A stretch of DNA of 64,000 bases from Halolactibacillus alkaliphilus (GCF_900115465.1 NZ_FOWN01000003.1:79479-143478); one strand, 5' to 3'; positions 35,310 through 47,787 are shown, numbered from the stretch's first letter. The notes: generated by a model from the letters alone, not told the origin. Numbers and translations: made by a program.

Positions 35310-36152
35310 GTGAAAGTAAAAAAGATTATTAATAATAACATCGTGCAATCAACGGATGAGTTCGGGAAAGATGTGTTAGTGATTGGTAAAGCATTAGGTT
35401 TTAAAAAGAAGCCTGGTGACGCCATTGATCAAACATTAATCGAAAAAGTTTATACGAGCAATAAAGATATGCCGACAAATAAACTAACCGAGTTATTAGC
35501 AAAAGTAGAACTAGAACATGTCCAAGTCGCAAATGAAATTATTAATTTTGCGAAAGCTTCTCTCGGGAAAAAACTGAGTGAGAATATTTATTTAACACTG
35601 ACAGATCATATTGATTATGCGATTGAACGTTATCAAAATGGGCTGCCGATTAAAAATGCGTTACTTTGGGAAATCAAACGTTTTTATAATCATGAATTCT
35701 TAATTGGTAAAGAGGCGTTAAATATTATCGACTCAAAGCTTGGGATTAAACTTCCTGAAGATGAGGCAGGCTTCATTGCGCTTCATATCGTGAATGCAGA
35801 ACTTGATATGTCTAAGGTCTCTGAAGTAAGCGAAATGACTAAAATCATCCAAAATATTCTTAATATTATTAAGTACCACTACAAAATTGATTTAGATGAA
35901 TATTCACTAAACTATGAGCGCTTTATCACCCATTTAAAGTTTTTTATCCACCGGTTATACCGAGGTGTTGAACTTGAGTCTGATAAAGATGCTGGATTTT
36001 TATTTATTCTTAAAGAGCGTTATAAAGAGGAATATCAATGTGCACTTAAAATTAGAGAGTACATCATGAAAGAGTTTCATCGTGATTTAAAAGAAGATGA
36101 GATGATTTATTTAACGATTCACATACGCCGCATCACACAAGCAGGCGTCTAA
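35310..36152 (+). CDS. licT: BglG-family transcriptional antiterminator
   Basis: The 280-residue protein has an RNA-binding CAT domain (1-55) and two PTS regulation domains. The phosphorylatable histidines fall at His100, His159, His208 and His271, essentially the B. subtilis LicT positions. Bound to a RAT hairpin it prevents termination; PTS phosphorylation of its PRDs tunes this to beta-glucoside supply and glucose. It starts with GTG seven bases after AAGGAGAT. The RAT/terminator at 36165-36242, between this gene and bglP, is its obvious target, and another RAT-like sequence lies in its own leader. Confidence 0.95.
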   Translation: MKVKKIINNNIVQSTDEFGKDVLVIGKALGFKKKPGDAIDQTLIEKVYTSNKDMPTNKLTELLAKVELEHVQVANEIINFAKASLGKKLSENIYLTLTDHIDYAIERYQNGLPIKNALLWEIKRFYNHEFLIGKEALNIIDSKLGIKLPEDEAGFIALHIVNAELDMSKVSEVSEMTKIIQNILNIIKYHYKIDLDEYSLNYERFITHLKFFIHRLYRGVELESDKDAGFLFILKERYKEEYQCALKIREYIMKEFHRDLKEDEMIYLTIHIRRITQAGV

Positions 36153-36164
36153 CTTATTACTATA

Positions 36165-36242
36165 GGGTTGTTACTGGTCAAGCAGGCTACACCTAAATGA
36201 TTCACACATGTTTATACATGCGGTGACATTTAGGTGTTTTTT
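36165..36242 (+). promoter_or_regulatory. RAT antiterminator overlapping a terminator ahead of bglP
   Basis: GGGTTGTTACTGGTCAAGCA (36165-36184) with GGCTACACCT (36185-36194) is a RAT. Its 3' end overlaps the terminator arm CACCTAAATG (36190-36199), which pairs with CATTTAGGTG (36227-36236) followed by TTTTTT. LicT binding would block this terminator and allow bglP-bglA transcription when a beta-glucoside is being imported. Confidence 0.93.
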
Positions 36243-36265
36243 ATTGGCCAAACAACCTATATTAG

Positions 36266-38155
<1,890 letters not shown>

Positions 38156-38176
38156 ATAAAATACGCTAACTGATTT

Positions 38177-39660
<1,484 letters not shown>

Positions 39661-39686
39661 GCTTTCTTATGCTTCATTTATCAGCT

Positions 39687-39720
39687 ATAACCCGAATGGT
39701 CCATGCGCCATTCGGGTTAT
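39687..39720. terminator. Terminator after bglA copy 1
   Basis: ATAACCCGAATGG (39687-39699) and CCATTCGGGTTAT (39708-39720) form a perfect 13-bp stem. The T-run is weak on the plus strand. It may serve the convergent oxidoreductase operon as well. Confidence 0.75.
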
Positions 39721-39758
39721 TGATAAAATAATCTTACCTGACTATATTCATTGGCTAG

Positions 39759-40832
39759 TCAATGAACTTTTATCGCTTCTTCTTGAGCAATTAAACACAA
39801 TTCTTGCGCTTTGAAGATATGGTCTTGGGTCATGGCTATTTCAGTTCCATTTAGTGAGTCAAGTATCATTTGACCAAAGAACGGAAAGCCTACCTTGCCC
39901 GTTAATGACATATGTTCTACTTTATCATGTGTCACTAAGAATAAATGGTCACCTGTTTCTTCTGTGCCTACATTGGTATATTTCCTTAATTCAATGGTGC
40001 CTTTGGTGCCCGTAATAAACGTACGCCCATCACCCCACGTTGGCAAACCATCCGGTGTCAACCAATCTACTTTAAAATAAAACGTTGCCCCGTTCTCACC
40101 AACAAGTGTCGCATCGCCATAATCTTCAAGCTCTGGCTTATCAGAGTTATAATAATTAGCAACCTTGCTGTTTAATACTTTTGCCTCTTTGTTGCCGGTA
40201 TAATATAAAAATTGTTCAATTTGGTGGCTTCCGATATCAGCTAAAACCCCCCCGTACTTATCTTTTTCGAAGAACCACTCCGGACGATTTTCTTTATCTA
40301 AACGATGCGGCCCAAAACCTGTCACTTGAATAACCTTACCGATCGTGCCTGCGTCAATTATTTCACCCGCCTTAATAGCCGCTTCAACGTGTAGCCGTTC
40401 AGAGAAGTAAATAAAATACCTTCGGCCCGTCTCTTTGACTACGCGTTTTGTTTCTTCGAGTTGTGCTAACGTCGTAAAGCCCGTTTTATCAGTAAAATAA
40501 TCTTTACCACTTTGCATTACTTTATTCCCTAATGAACTTCTAAGGTATGGGATGGCTGCTGCTGCAACCATATGAATCGCCCGATCGCCTAATATGACCT
40601 CTAATGAATCCACCGCTTCAACAAACGGATACGTTTCTAAATATTTCTCCCGTTTTATTTTATCTGGCTCATATAAATACTTTATCGTTGCCCCTGCTTC
40701 AATCAATCCATTGGTCATCCCATAAATATGACCATGATCGAGTGCCGTTACCGCAACATTGAATTCGCCTGGTTTGACTACCTTCTTACTCTTACCTTTT
40801 GGTGCATAATTCATGCCATCTTTTTTACTCAC
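39759..40832 (-). CDS. Gfo/Idh/MocA-family oxidoreductase, atypical (third of three)
   Basis: The 357-residue NAD(P)-dependent oxidoreductase homologue has an unusual nucleotide-binding region: LDHGHIYGMTNGL replaces the usual GxGxxG, and DKTG stands where most members have EKP. The C-terminal domain keeps GGVLADIGSHQIEQF, in which the second acidic residue is Glu. A branch of the family with the LDHxHIYG signature exists in other bacteria and is uncharacterised as far as I know. The GTG at 40832, six bases after AGGAGG, is the likely start. It closes a five-gene minus-strand operon with an AraC regulator, two canonical Gfo/Idh enzymes and a TIM-barrel protein. The substrate is unknown, probably a sugar or glycoside. 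Confidence 0.82.
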   Translation of the reverse strand: MSKKDGMNYAPKGKSKKVVKPGEFNVAVTALDHGHIYGMTNGLIEAGATIKYLYEPDKIKREKYLETYPFVEAVDSLEVILGDRAIHMVAAAAIPYLRSSLGNKVMQSGKDYFTDKTGFTTLAQLEETKRVVKETGRRYFIYFSERLHVEAAIKAGEIIDAGTIGKVIQVTGFGPHRLDKENRPEWFFEKDKYGGVLADIGSHQIEQFLYYTGNKEAKVLNSKVANYYNSDKPELEDYGDATLVGENGATFYFKVDWLTPDGLPTWGDGRTFITGTKGTIELRKYTNVGTEETGDHLFLVTHDKVEHMSLTGKVGFPFFGQMILDSLNGTEIAMTQDHIFKAQELCLIAQEEAIKVH

Positions 40833-40842
40833 ACGACCCCTC

Positions 40843-41703
40843 CTAAAATAGCTCACGATAACCTAGTTCAATTAAATAATCACGTGAATCTTTTAAACAA
40901 TCAAATGGATCGCGACCATATTGATCATCTTGTTCAACAAGTAAATAACGTACCCCTGCATCGAGACTCGCTTCAATAATCGCTTTAAAATCAAGTGAGC
41001 CAGCACCAAGTTCAGCAAACTCAATAATATCAGTAAATTGTTGCATAAACCCTTTAATGTCCCCGGCATAAAGTGACTCAAGTGCAGATTCAGGTACACG
41101 ATTGACACGGTAATCCTTTAAATGAATAAGCTCGACTTTGCCTTTATAACGCTTAATCACTTCGACTGGATTTAATCCGCCTCGGTGCACCCAGTGCACA
41201 TCAAGTTCAAACCCCAAAAGCGGTGCTTGACGACGAATAATATCTAATAAATATTCTCCTTCATACTTGGTAAACTCAATATGATGATTATGATAATACA
41301 GCTTGATTCCTTCTTCTTGTAGCTTTTTAGCAACAGCATTGACTTCATGTGAAAACTCAATCACTTTCTCCAATGAAGCCATGGCTTCAAATGGCAACAT
41401 GCCTATCCGCAAGAGATCGCAATCTAACGTGTGACAATCACGGACAATTTTATCAAAATCAGTTGTGAGTGACTCTTGTCCTGGTTGCATCGGTTTTAAA
41501 CCTGCGGTCATTGACGCCACCTCAATGCCAAAGTCTTCTGTTGCTCGCTTGATATCACTCACATTTTCTTTTGTCATTGGTATTTGAGATACCTCAATAG
41601 CATGATACCCAAGCTCATGTACTTTCCTAAATGTTTCATAAGCGCCTAATTGTTCTACCTTCTCTTTTAACATCATTGCTTGCACACCAATTTTAGCTCT
41701 CAC
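40843..41703 (-). CDS. TIM-barrel sugar isomerase/epimerase (xylose isomerase-like)
   Basis: The 286-residue protein belongs to the AP endonuclease family 2 / IolE-like TIM-barrel group. It has likely metal-site segments YYHNHHIEF (His/Glu), FELDVHWVHRGG (Asp/His), ELIHLKDYR (His) and LLVEQDD (Glu). Members isomerise, epimerise, dehydrate or beta-eliminate sugars and inositols. Its GTG start overlaps the preceding Gfo/Idh gene by a few bases. Packed between three oxidoreductases, it may act on a keto-sugar intermediate; isomerisation, epimerisation or beta-elimination are all possible. Confidence 0.85.
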   Translation of the reverse strand: MRAKIGVQAMMLKEKVEQLGAYETFRKVHELGYHAIEVSQIPMTKENVSDIKRATEDFGIEVASMTAGLKPMQPGQESLTTDFDKIVRDCHTLDCDLLRIGMLPFEAMASLEKVIEFSHEVNAVAKKLQEEGIKLYYHNHHIEFTKYEGEYLLDIIRRQAPLLGFELDVHWVHRGGLNPVEVIKRYKGKVELIHLKDYRVNRVPESALESLYAGDIKGFMQQFTDIIEFAELGAGSLDFKAIIEASLDAGVRYLLVEQDDQYGRDPFDCLKDSRDYLIELGYRELF

Positions 41704-42706
41704 GTAACCAGTCTCCTTTATCGATTCGTTTTCCTGTTTCTGATGATTGTTTCATTAAGTCAATCATAATCATTGATGGCAAGGCATCCTCCACCGTAAT
41801 ATAATCATTTTCCCCATGGATGATTGCCCGATAAAAGGCTTCAATGGCCTCTTGATGACTCGGTCCATAATAAGATTTTGATTCTATTGATACCTTGTCT
41901 TCAACGAGGCACACTTTCCCTTTATCTGTTGTGTCGAATAATTGATAATCTTTTATTGTGTATTTCCCCTGTTCAAGAATGACTTGTAGTTCAACACTTG
42001 AATTGGCCACATAAGCGTTTGTTGACATAGAAAATCCATGAACTTCCTGCGCAAAGTTGATCTGAGCGACAGCGGTATCTTCCACTTCGATAGGATAATC
42101 CGTCAGATTCGATAGACTTGCCTTCACATCTTTAATATCTCCAGCAATATACTGCATTAAATCATACGTATGAATCGCTTGATTAATAATCGTACCTCCC
42201 CCTGCACGAGCCATTGATCCCCGCCATGGTTTATGCGTGTAATATGACAACGGACGTCCCCAAGTAACAAGCCCTTTGACTGCCAGCAGTCTTCCTTTCT
42301 CCTTAGATGCTAGCTTTTCTTTTAACAAACGAACCGTCTTATTGTAGCGGTTTTGATAACAAACACCTACGACGGCATTAAGCCGTTCAACTTCATCATT
42401 TAAATGGCAAGCCTCTTCATAATTTAAACCTACGGGTTTCTCTAAAAAAACAGCGATCCTTTGGTTAATCACTTGCTTTGCGATCGGCACATGCAAATCA
42501 TGAGGCAAACAAATATGAACCACATCCAGCTCTTCTTTCGCTAACAAATCATCTACTTGTGTATAAAAAGGTCTGTCACGGTATAACGCGTGCTTTGTCG
42601 GATCGATATCACAAACAGCGACTAAGTCGGCGACATCACTTGCTTCAATAGCTTGACGATGAACAAATGACACATCCCCAAGACCAATAATGGCGACTTT
42701 AAGCAT
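41693..42706 (-). CDS. Gfo/Idh/MocA-family oxidoreductase (second of three)
   Basis: The 337-residue enzyme begins VAIIGLGDVSFVHRQAI (Rossmann fold) and has the catalytic-lysine motif LEKPVGL and the GGTIINQAIHTYDLMQYI segment with the conserved His and Asp. These features predict a functional NAD(P)-dependent sugar oxidoreductase acting on a polyol or glycoside hydroxyl. I chose the ATG at 42706 because GGAGAGAAAG lies just upstream; a longer frame to 42736 overlaps the previous gene. It overlaps the TIM-barrel gene downstream. Confidence 0.87.
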   Translation of the reverse strand: MLKVAIIGLGDVSFVHRQAIEASDVADLVAVCDIDPTKHALYRDRPFYTQVDDLLAKEELDVVHICLPHDLHVPIAKQVINQRIAVFLEKPVGLNYEEACHLNDEVERLNAVVGVCYQNRYNKTVRLLKEKLASKEKGRLLAVKGLVTWGRPLSYYTHKPWRGSMARAGGGTIINQAIHTYDLMQYIAGDIKDVKASLSNLTDYPIEVEDTAVAQINFAQEVHGFSMSTNAYVANSSVELQVILEQGKYTIKDYQLFDTTDKGKVCLVEDKVSIESKSYYGPSHQEAIEAFYRAIIHGENDYITVEDALPSMIMIDLMKQSSETGKRIDKGDWLRES

Positions 42707-42719
42707 GGTCTTTCTCTCC

Positions 42720-43886
42720 TTAACGACGCAGGTCAAATTTAGCTTCTTCTTTGATCCGCTTATTTAGTTCATTTAGATATAAATCATCATCAAAATCCTT
42801 AAGTACTATTTCTTCTCCTGTCCAAGTAGATAAATGGATGGCATTGGCTAGACGCACACCGTTAATCCCCTCAGCGCCTGGTGCGAGTAAATCCTCCCCA
42901 TAAAGAATATGACGAGCAAAGTTTTCTAAAACGCCGGAGTGCTGTTCACCCCAAGCACTCTCTTCTGTAAATACTTCTGTTGAATAAAGGTCCTTTGTAT
43001 TCATTTGTCCCATAAACAAACGTTTCACATCTTCCATATCCATGTTTTTATTCAATATATTTTCTGATTCTTTTAGGCGTTTAACCGTGACCGTTTTACT
43101 GTCTTCTACAACAATCTTTCCTTTATCACCTAAAATTTCTAACCGGTCTGTTCCTAATAAGTCATGTGTACACGTAACAAATACTCCCGTGGCACCATTC
43201 TCGTACTCCATCAGTGCTGTTACCTCATCCTCAACAGCAATATCACGTCTAAAGCCATGTTTAATTTTACTGTAGACTTTCGTCGGCACACCTGCAATCC
43301 ATTGAATAAGATCGAGCTGATGCGGGGCTTGATTAACTAAGACACCGCCGCCTTCGCCACCCCACGTTGCACGCCAAGCACTTTGATCGTAATATGGTTG
43401 CGGGCGCCACCAGGTGGTAATAATCCAGTTAGTTCGACGAATGGGTCCAATCTCACCATCTTCAACAATCTTTTTGATTTTTTGGTAAAGCGGATTATTT
43501 CGTTGATTAAACATCATCGCATAGGTCACATCGCTATTTGTTGCAACAAAATCGTTAAGCGCTTTCACTTGTTTTGTGTATACACCCGCCGGCTTTTCGT
43601 TTAATACATGTACCCCGTTGTTAAGGGCAAACATAGCCATCTCCGGGTGCAGATAGTGTGGTACTGTTGTAATGATGGCATCGACCTCACCACTTGTAAT
43701 CATGTCTTTATAATCGTTATATATTTTTTTATTTGGAAACGATTCAACTAACTGCGATTGTTTTACTTCATCACTATCACAAATCGCGACTAGATCCATA
43801 CTCTCGACCATACCTTGTTCGATAAAACGTGCATACATTGACCCTTGTGCCCCGTAACCGATTATGCCAAAACGTAATTTTTTCAT
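42720..43886 (-). CDS. Gfo/Idh/MocA-family oxidoreductase (first of three)
   Basis: The 388-residue enzyme has the Rossmann motif GIIGYGAQGSMYA, the NEKPAGV lysine motif and GGGVLVNQAPHQLDLIQWIAG with the catalytic His/Asp pair. It is a canonical member, similar in plan to YteT/YrbE-like proteins. The ATG overlaps the stop codon of the AraC regulator gene (ATGA), so it is the first enzyme of the operon. The long C-terminal region (about 330-388) is acidic and probably structural. The reaction is unknown; 3-oxidation of a glucoside or inositol oxidation are the main possibilities. Confidence 0.88.
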   Translation of the reverse strand: MKKLRFGIIGYGAQGSMYARFIEQGMVESMDLVAICDSDEVKQSQLVESFPNKKIYNDYKDMITSGEVDAIITTVPHYLHPEMAMFALNNGVHVLNEKPAGVYTKQVKALNDFVATNSDVTYAMMFNQRNNPLYQKIKKIVEDGEIGPIRRTNWIITTWWRPQPYYDQSAWRATWGGEGGGVLVNQAPHQLDLIQWIAGVPTKVYSKIKHGFRRDIAVEDEVTALMEYENGATGVFVTCTHDLLGTDRLEILGDKGKIVVEDSKTVTVKRLKESENILNKNMDMEDVKRLFMGQMNTKDLYSTEVFTEESAWGEQHSGVLENFARHILYGEDLLAPGAEGINGVRLANAIHLSTWTGEEIVLKDFDDDLYLNELNKRIKEEAKFDLRR

Positions 43887-44737
43887 AACATATACTCTCC
43901 CCTTTGATTAAATACTTGTTTCCGATACGCCGATGGCGTTAGTTGAAAATGTTGTTTAAAATAGCGACTAAAGTGCGCATCACTCTCAAATCCATGTGCC
44001 TTAGAAATATGCTTAATCGTGTATTCCGGATAACTTTCTAACGCATGGGTTGCTTGTGATAAACGATACCCCATAATATATTGCATGATGGTCTGACCCG
44101 CTATCTCTTTAAAAATGTGTGATAAGTAAGATGTACTCAAATTCACATGATGAGCAATCCTTTCAATCGTTATGTTCTCGTGATAGTGTTCTGAGATATA
44201 TTTAGCGACGCGTTCAGCAATAATCGTCTTTTCATCCCCTCTCATATTTGGTTTATCTACTACCTGTTCTGTCCCGCGATCGACCGCTAGCAATACATCA
44301 ACAAGGATGAGCCGCTGCTCAGCTTCTCGGTGTGGTTCGTCCGCGCCTTTAAGATCAACGAGACGCTCAATCAGTTCTTCAACCTTTCTGATAGCCTTTG
44401 GACGAATCGCTCGCATATAGCCCTGTTTATTTTCTTGAAATATATGAAGGAGATGATCTAAGTTTAAAAAATCTAGTAGCGGTTTTAACCACTCGCGATC
44501 AAAATGAATGATGCTCCGCTCATAAGAAATAACATCAGAGAAAATCGCTGCCCGGTGAACGGTTTTTCCGTCAATAAAAAGCAAGTCTCCAGGTTTCAAC
44601 AAATACATATGTTCTCCAATTAAAAAGCGGCAACTGCCTTGATGAAACAAATAAATTTCATCATGATTATGCGTATGAAACGCCAGCGGATAAGCCTTTT
44701 CTTTATACCGATGATTAACTAAAATGGATTGACTCAT
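43883..44737 (-). CDS. AraC-family regulator with cupin sensor domain
   Basis: The 284-residue protein has an N-terminal cupin-like sugar sensor (AFHTHNHDEIYLFHQG, YLLKPGDLLFIDG) and a C-terminal AraC DNA-binding domain with two helix-turn-helices (IERIAHHVNLSTSYLSHIFK and GFESDAHFSRYFKQHF). Such regulators usually activate the adjacent sugar operon. I chose the ATG at 44737 because AGGAGGGAAGGGG lies just upstream. It is the first gene of the operon of three Gfo/Idh enzymes and a TIM-barrel protein and is translationally coupled to the next gene. Confidence 0.9.
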   Translation of the reverse strand: MSQSILVNHRYKEKAYPLAFHTHNHDEIYLFHQGSCRFLIGEHMYLLKPGDLLFIDGKTVHRAAIFSDVISYERSIIHFDREWLKPLLDFLNLDHLLHIFQENKQGYMRAIRPKAIRKVEELIERLVDLKGADEPHREAEQRLILVDVLLAVDRGTEQVVDKPNMRGDEKTIIAERVAKYISEHYHENITIERIAHHVNLSTSYLSHIFKEIAGQTIMQYIMGYRLSQATHALESYPEYTIKHISKAHGFESDAHFSRYFKQHFQLTPSAYRKQVFNQRGEYML

Positions 44738-44944
44738 TCCCCTTCCCTCCTTGTATACTTGTATTATAATGTTTGAGGGGTTATAAAACAATGACTGAAA
44801 ACACTTACATTACCTATATTATTGACTGAGACTGTTATTGGTCGATTCAAATGAAGACATATTTCATGCATACGTCATGATTTTTTGGGGTATATAATGA
44901 AAGCGGGGAATTTTAGGATGGGATGTTTCATTTAAGCGTGGTGA

Positions 44945-44979
44945 TTATCATACTCATATGATAAACGATAATATATCGT
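44945..44979. promoter_or_regulatory. Tandem inverted repeats in the AraC/ahpC intergenic gap
   Basis: TTATCATA-CTCA-TATGATAA (44945-44964) is a perfect 8-base inverted repeat. It is followed at once by ACGATA-ATA-TATCGT (44965-44979). A TATAAT lies upstream near 44892. These could be operators for a Fur-family or other regulator. The rest of the gap (44738-45090) holds no gene I can support. Confidence 0.35.
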
Positions 44980-45090
44980 CAGATTTTTTATTTAAAAGTA
45001 TAAAAATATTTTTCCTCGTTTCAACAAATAACGCTCGAAAACACTGAAATAAAAACAATGATTACGCTTTCTTAATGAGAATCATTTAAC

Positions 45091-45146
45091 TTGACTTTAA
45101 AAACAAATACTTTATAATAATCTATATCGAATTAGAATTATTATCG
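45091..45146 (+). promoter_or_regulatory. ahpCF promoter with PerR-box-like sites
   Basis: -35 TTGACT (45091-45096), a 16-base spacer and -10 TATAAT (45113-45118). TTATAATAATCTATA (45112-45126) overlaps the -10, and TTAGAATTATTATCG (45132-45146) follows. Each matches the PerR consensus TTATAATNATTATAA with two or three mismatches. Upstream TGAGAATCATT (near 45076) is Fur-like. Peroxide control by PerR is predicted. Confidence 0.6.
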
Positions 45147-45229
45147 TTAATCGTTAATTGTACATATGTTTTGTGATTGACGTTAATAATCTCTTATATT
45201 ATTCAAAATTTAAAGGAGGATGACAATTT

Positions 45230-45796
45230 ATGTCACTAATAGGTAAAGAAGTACTACCATTCACAGCACAAGCATTCAAACAAGGGGAAGATTTCTTTGA
45301 GGTAACGGAAGCCGATCTTAAAGGTAAGTGGAGTGTGGTTATTTTCTATCCAGCTGACTTCTCATTCGTATGTCCAACAGAGCTTGAAGATATGCAAAAA
45401 GAATATCCAGCATTAAAAGAACTTGGTGTAGAAGTCTTCTCAGTATCAACAGATACTCACTTTGTTCACAAAGCATGGCACGAGCATTCTGATGCGGTTG
45501 GATCAATTGAATACACGATGATTGGTGACCCATCACAAGTGATTTCACGTAACTTTGATGTATTAAACGAAGCATCAGGTCTTGCAGACCGTGGTACTTT
45601 CCTTATTGATCCAGACGGTGTTATCCAAACCGTTGAAATAAATGCAGATGGTATCGGTCGTGACGCCTCTACTATTATCAATAAAGTAAAAGCAGCACAA
45701 TACGTTCGCGAACATCCAAATGAAGTTTGCCCAGCGAAATGGCAAGAAGGTGGAGAAACACTTAAACCAAGCCTAGATATCGTAGGTAAAATCTAA
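45230..45796 (+). CDS. ahpC: Alkyl hydroperoxide reductase subunit C (peroxiredoxin)
   Basis: The 188-residue typical 2-Cys peroxiredoxin reduces hydrogen peroxide, organic peroxides and peroxynitrite. The peroxidatic Cys48 lies in FVCPTE and the resolving Cys167 in EVCPAKW. It works as a decamer with AhpF as reductant. AAGGAGGATG precedes the ATG. It forms an operon with ahpF, 14 bases downstream, behind a promoter with PerR-like boxes. Confidence 0.97.
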   Translation: MSLIGKEVLPFTAQAFKQGEDFFEVTEADLKGKWSVVIFYPADFSFVCPTELEDMQKEYPALKELGVEVFSVSTDTHFVHKAWHEHSDAVGSIEYTMIGDPSQVISRNFDVLNEASGLADRGTFLIDPDGVIQTVEINADGIGRDASTIINKVKAAQYVREHPNEVCPAKWQEGGETLKPSLDIVGKI

Positions 45797-45810
45797 GGAG
45801 TGATCGTTAC

Positions 45811-47337
45811 ATGCTAGACCAACAAATCAAAGAACAACTCAAGCAGTATCTCGGACTGCTTGAGTCTGATCTTATCATTCAAGTAAGTTTAGGCGACGAT
45901 AAGCATTCGATTGAAACAAAAGAACTTGTTGATGAAATAAGTCATATGTCTGATCGTATTGCCGTAGAAGAAACCGTGTTAGAGCGGACACCAAGTTTTA
46001 CTATCGCGAAAAAAGGTGAAACGCCTCGTGTAACTTTCGCCGGTGTACCACTTGGCCATGAATTTACTTCTTTGGTTATGGCACTGTTACAAGTTAGTGG
46101 CCGGGCACCTAAAATAGATGATAGCCAAGTCGCACAAATTAAAAGTATTTCCAAAGAATTAAACTTTACGACGTATGTATCACTTTCATGTCACAACTGT
46201 CCAGACGTTGTTCAAGCATTGAATATTATGAGTGTGTTAAACCCTCATATCACTCATACAATGGTTGAAGGTACAGCTCATAAAGCTGAGGTTGAAAGCG
46301 AAAATATCATGGCTGTTCCAGCCGTATACTTAAATGGTGCGTTTTTAGAATCTGGTCGAATGACTTTAGATGATTTACTCGCTTTAGTATCACAAGGGCC
46401 AGACCCAGAAGAATTAAATAGTAAAGAGCCATTTGATGTGCTTGTTGTTGGTGGGGGCCCATCAGGTGCGACGTCTGCCATTTACGCTGCGCGAAAAGGT
46501 ATTCGTACAGGTTTAGTTGCTGATCGTTTCGGTGGCCAAGTCATGGATACATTAGGTATTGAGAACTTTATCGGTATGCCTTACACCGAAGGCCCTAAGT
46601 TAATGGGCAATGTCGAAGCACATGTGAACGAATATGATGTGGATGTCATGAAGAGTTTACAAGCTACTGGTTTAAAGAAAAATGACCTTTTTGAAGTGGA
46701 ACTTGAAAACGGGGCTGTTTTAAAAAGTAAAACAGTGATCCTTTCTACTGGTGCACGTTGGAGAAATATCAATGTACCTGGTGAGAAAGAATTTAAAAAT
46801 AAGGGCGTAGCTTATTGCCCGCACTGCGACGGCCCACTCTTTGAAGGTAAACATGTTGCTGTTATTGGTGGCGGTAACTCAGGGATTGAAGCAGCGATTG
46901 ATTTAGCTGGTATCGTAAAACACGTAACAGTCGTTGAGTTTTTACCTGAGCTTAAAGCTGATCAAGTACTTCAAGATCGTCTTAATTCTCTGCCAAATGT
47001 TACGGTGATTAAGAATGCTCAAACTACGGAGATCACTGGTGATGAAACCGTGAACGGCTTGTCTTATAAAGATCGTGATACGGGTGAAGAACACCACATT
47101 GCGCTTGCAGGTGTCTTTGTACAAATCGGTCTTATACCTAATACAGACTGGTTAGGTGATACGGTCGATCGTAACCGCATGGGAGAAATTATCGTTGATA
47201 AGCATGGTCAAACAAGCTTACCTGGTGTCTTCGCTGCAGGTGATTGTACTGACACACCTTACAAACAAATCATTATTTCAATGGGATCAGGTGCAACAGC
47301 ATCACTTGGGGCATTTGATTACCTTATTCGCAACTAA
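45811..47337 (+). CDS. ahpF: Alkyl hydroperoxide reductase subunit F
   Basis: The 508-residue FAD-dependent disulfide reductase passes electrons from NADH to AhpC. It has an N-terminal tandem thioredoxin-like domain with CHNC (127-130), the FAD-binding [12 protein letters not shown], the redox CPHC (about 336-339) and a second dinucleotide motif [12 protein letters not shown]. The full-length AhpF layout is present. AAGGAGTGA precedes the ATG. A strong terminator follows. Confidence 0.97.
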   Translation: MLDQQIKEQLKQYLGLLESDLIIQVSLGDDKHSIETKELVDEISHMSDRIAVEETVLERTPSFTIAKKGETPRVTFAGVPLGHEFTSLVMALLQVSGRAPKIDDSQVAQIKSISKELNFTTYVSLSCHNCPDVVQALNIMSVLNPHITHTMVEGTAHKAEVESENIMAVPAVYLNGAFLESGRMTLDDLLALVSQGPDPEELNSKEPFDVLVVGGGPSGATSAIYAARKGIRTGLVADRFGGQVMDTLGIENFIGMPYTEGPKLMGNVEAHVNEYDVDVMKSLQATGLKKNDLFEVELENGAVLKSKTVILSTGARWRNINVPGEKEFKNKGVAYCPHCDGPLFEGKHVAVIGGGNSGIEAAIDLAGIVKHVTVVEFLPELKADQVLQDRLNSLPNVTVIKNAQTTEITGDETVNGLSYKDRDTGEEHHIALAGVFVQIGLIPNTDWLGDTVDRNRMGEIIVDKHGQTSLPGVFAAGDCTDTPYKQIIISMGSGATASLGAFDYLIRN

Positions 47338-47384
47338 TTAATATACAGCTATACGATTTAAGTTAATGTATAGCTTGAGATAGT

Positions 47385-47428
47385 ATCCAGTATTAATCTT
47401 CTTAATGAAGATTAATACTGGATTTTTT
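47385..47428 (+). terminator. Terminator after ahpF
   Basis: ATCCAGTATTAATCTTC (47385-47401) and GAAGATTAATACTGGAT (47407-47423) form a perfect 17-bp stem followed by a T-run. Confidence 0.95.
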
Positions 47429-47581
47429 GTATATATTGGATTTTTTACTTTTAGTACCCAGACCACATCACGCATTATATCGTTCACTTATCACCTCTAC
47501 ACTCATCATCTTCGGGAAATTTCCCGTTTTAAGAGAAAAGTATCTAACCTTGCTACCCTCTCCCTAAACGACCTAACAGCA

Positions 47582-47596
47582 TTGTAAACGCTTACT
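47582..47596 (+). promoter_or_regulatory. cre site upstream of glvC
   Basis: TTGTAAACGCTTACT fits every position of the WTGNAANCGNWNNCW cre consensus, so CcpA-mediated glucose repression of the glv operon is predicted. The remaining stretch (47429-47787) holds no supportable gene. Its promoter was not clear to me. Confidence 0.7.
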
Positions 47597-47787
47597 AATG
47601 ATGTTTTAATAAAAGTGTCAAAGAAACACACGCCACTATGTTTTTTCAATATATGTAAGAACATTAAAGCGGCTTAAAAATCACTTGCGAAAAATGACAT
47701 GACTACACCCTATAAAGGAGGAGATGATTAAGAATAGTCGACGGCACATGGATGGATAAAACAAAAAAATGATGTGGAGGTTATACT

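Noticed and set aside
47405..47587. 60-codon ORF after the ahpF terminator
   Set aside because: It begins inside the terminator stem, lacks a ribosome site and ends in the cre region.
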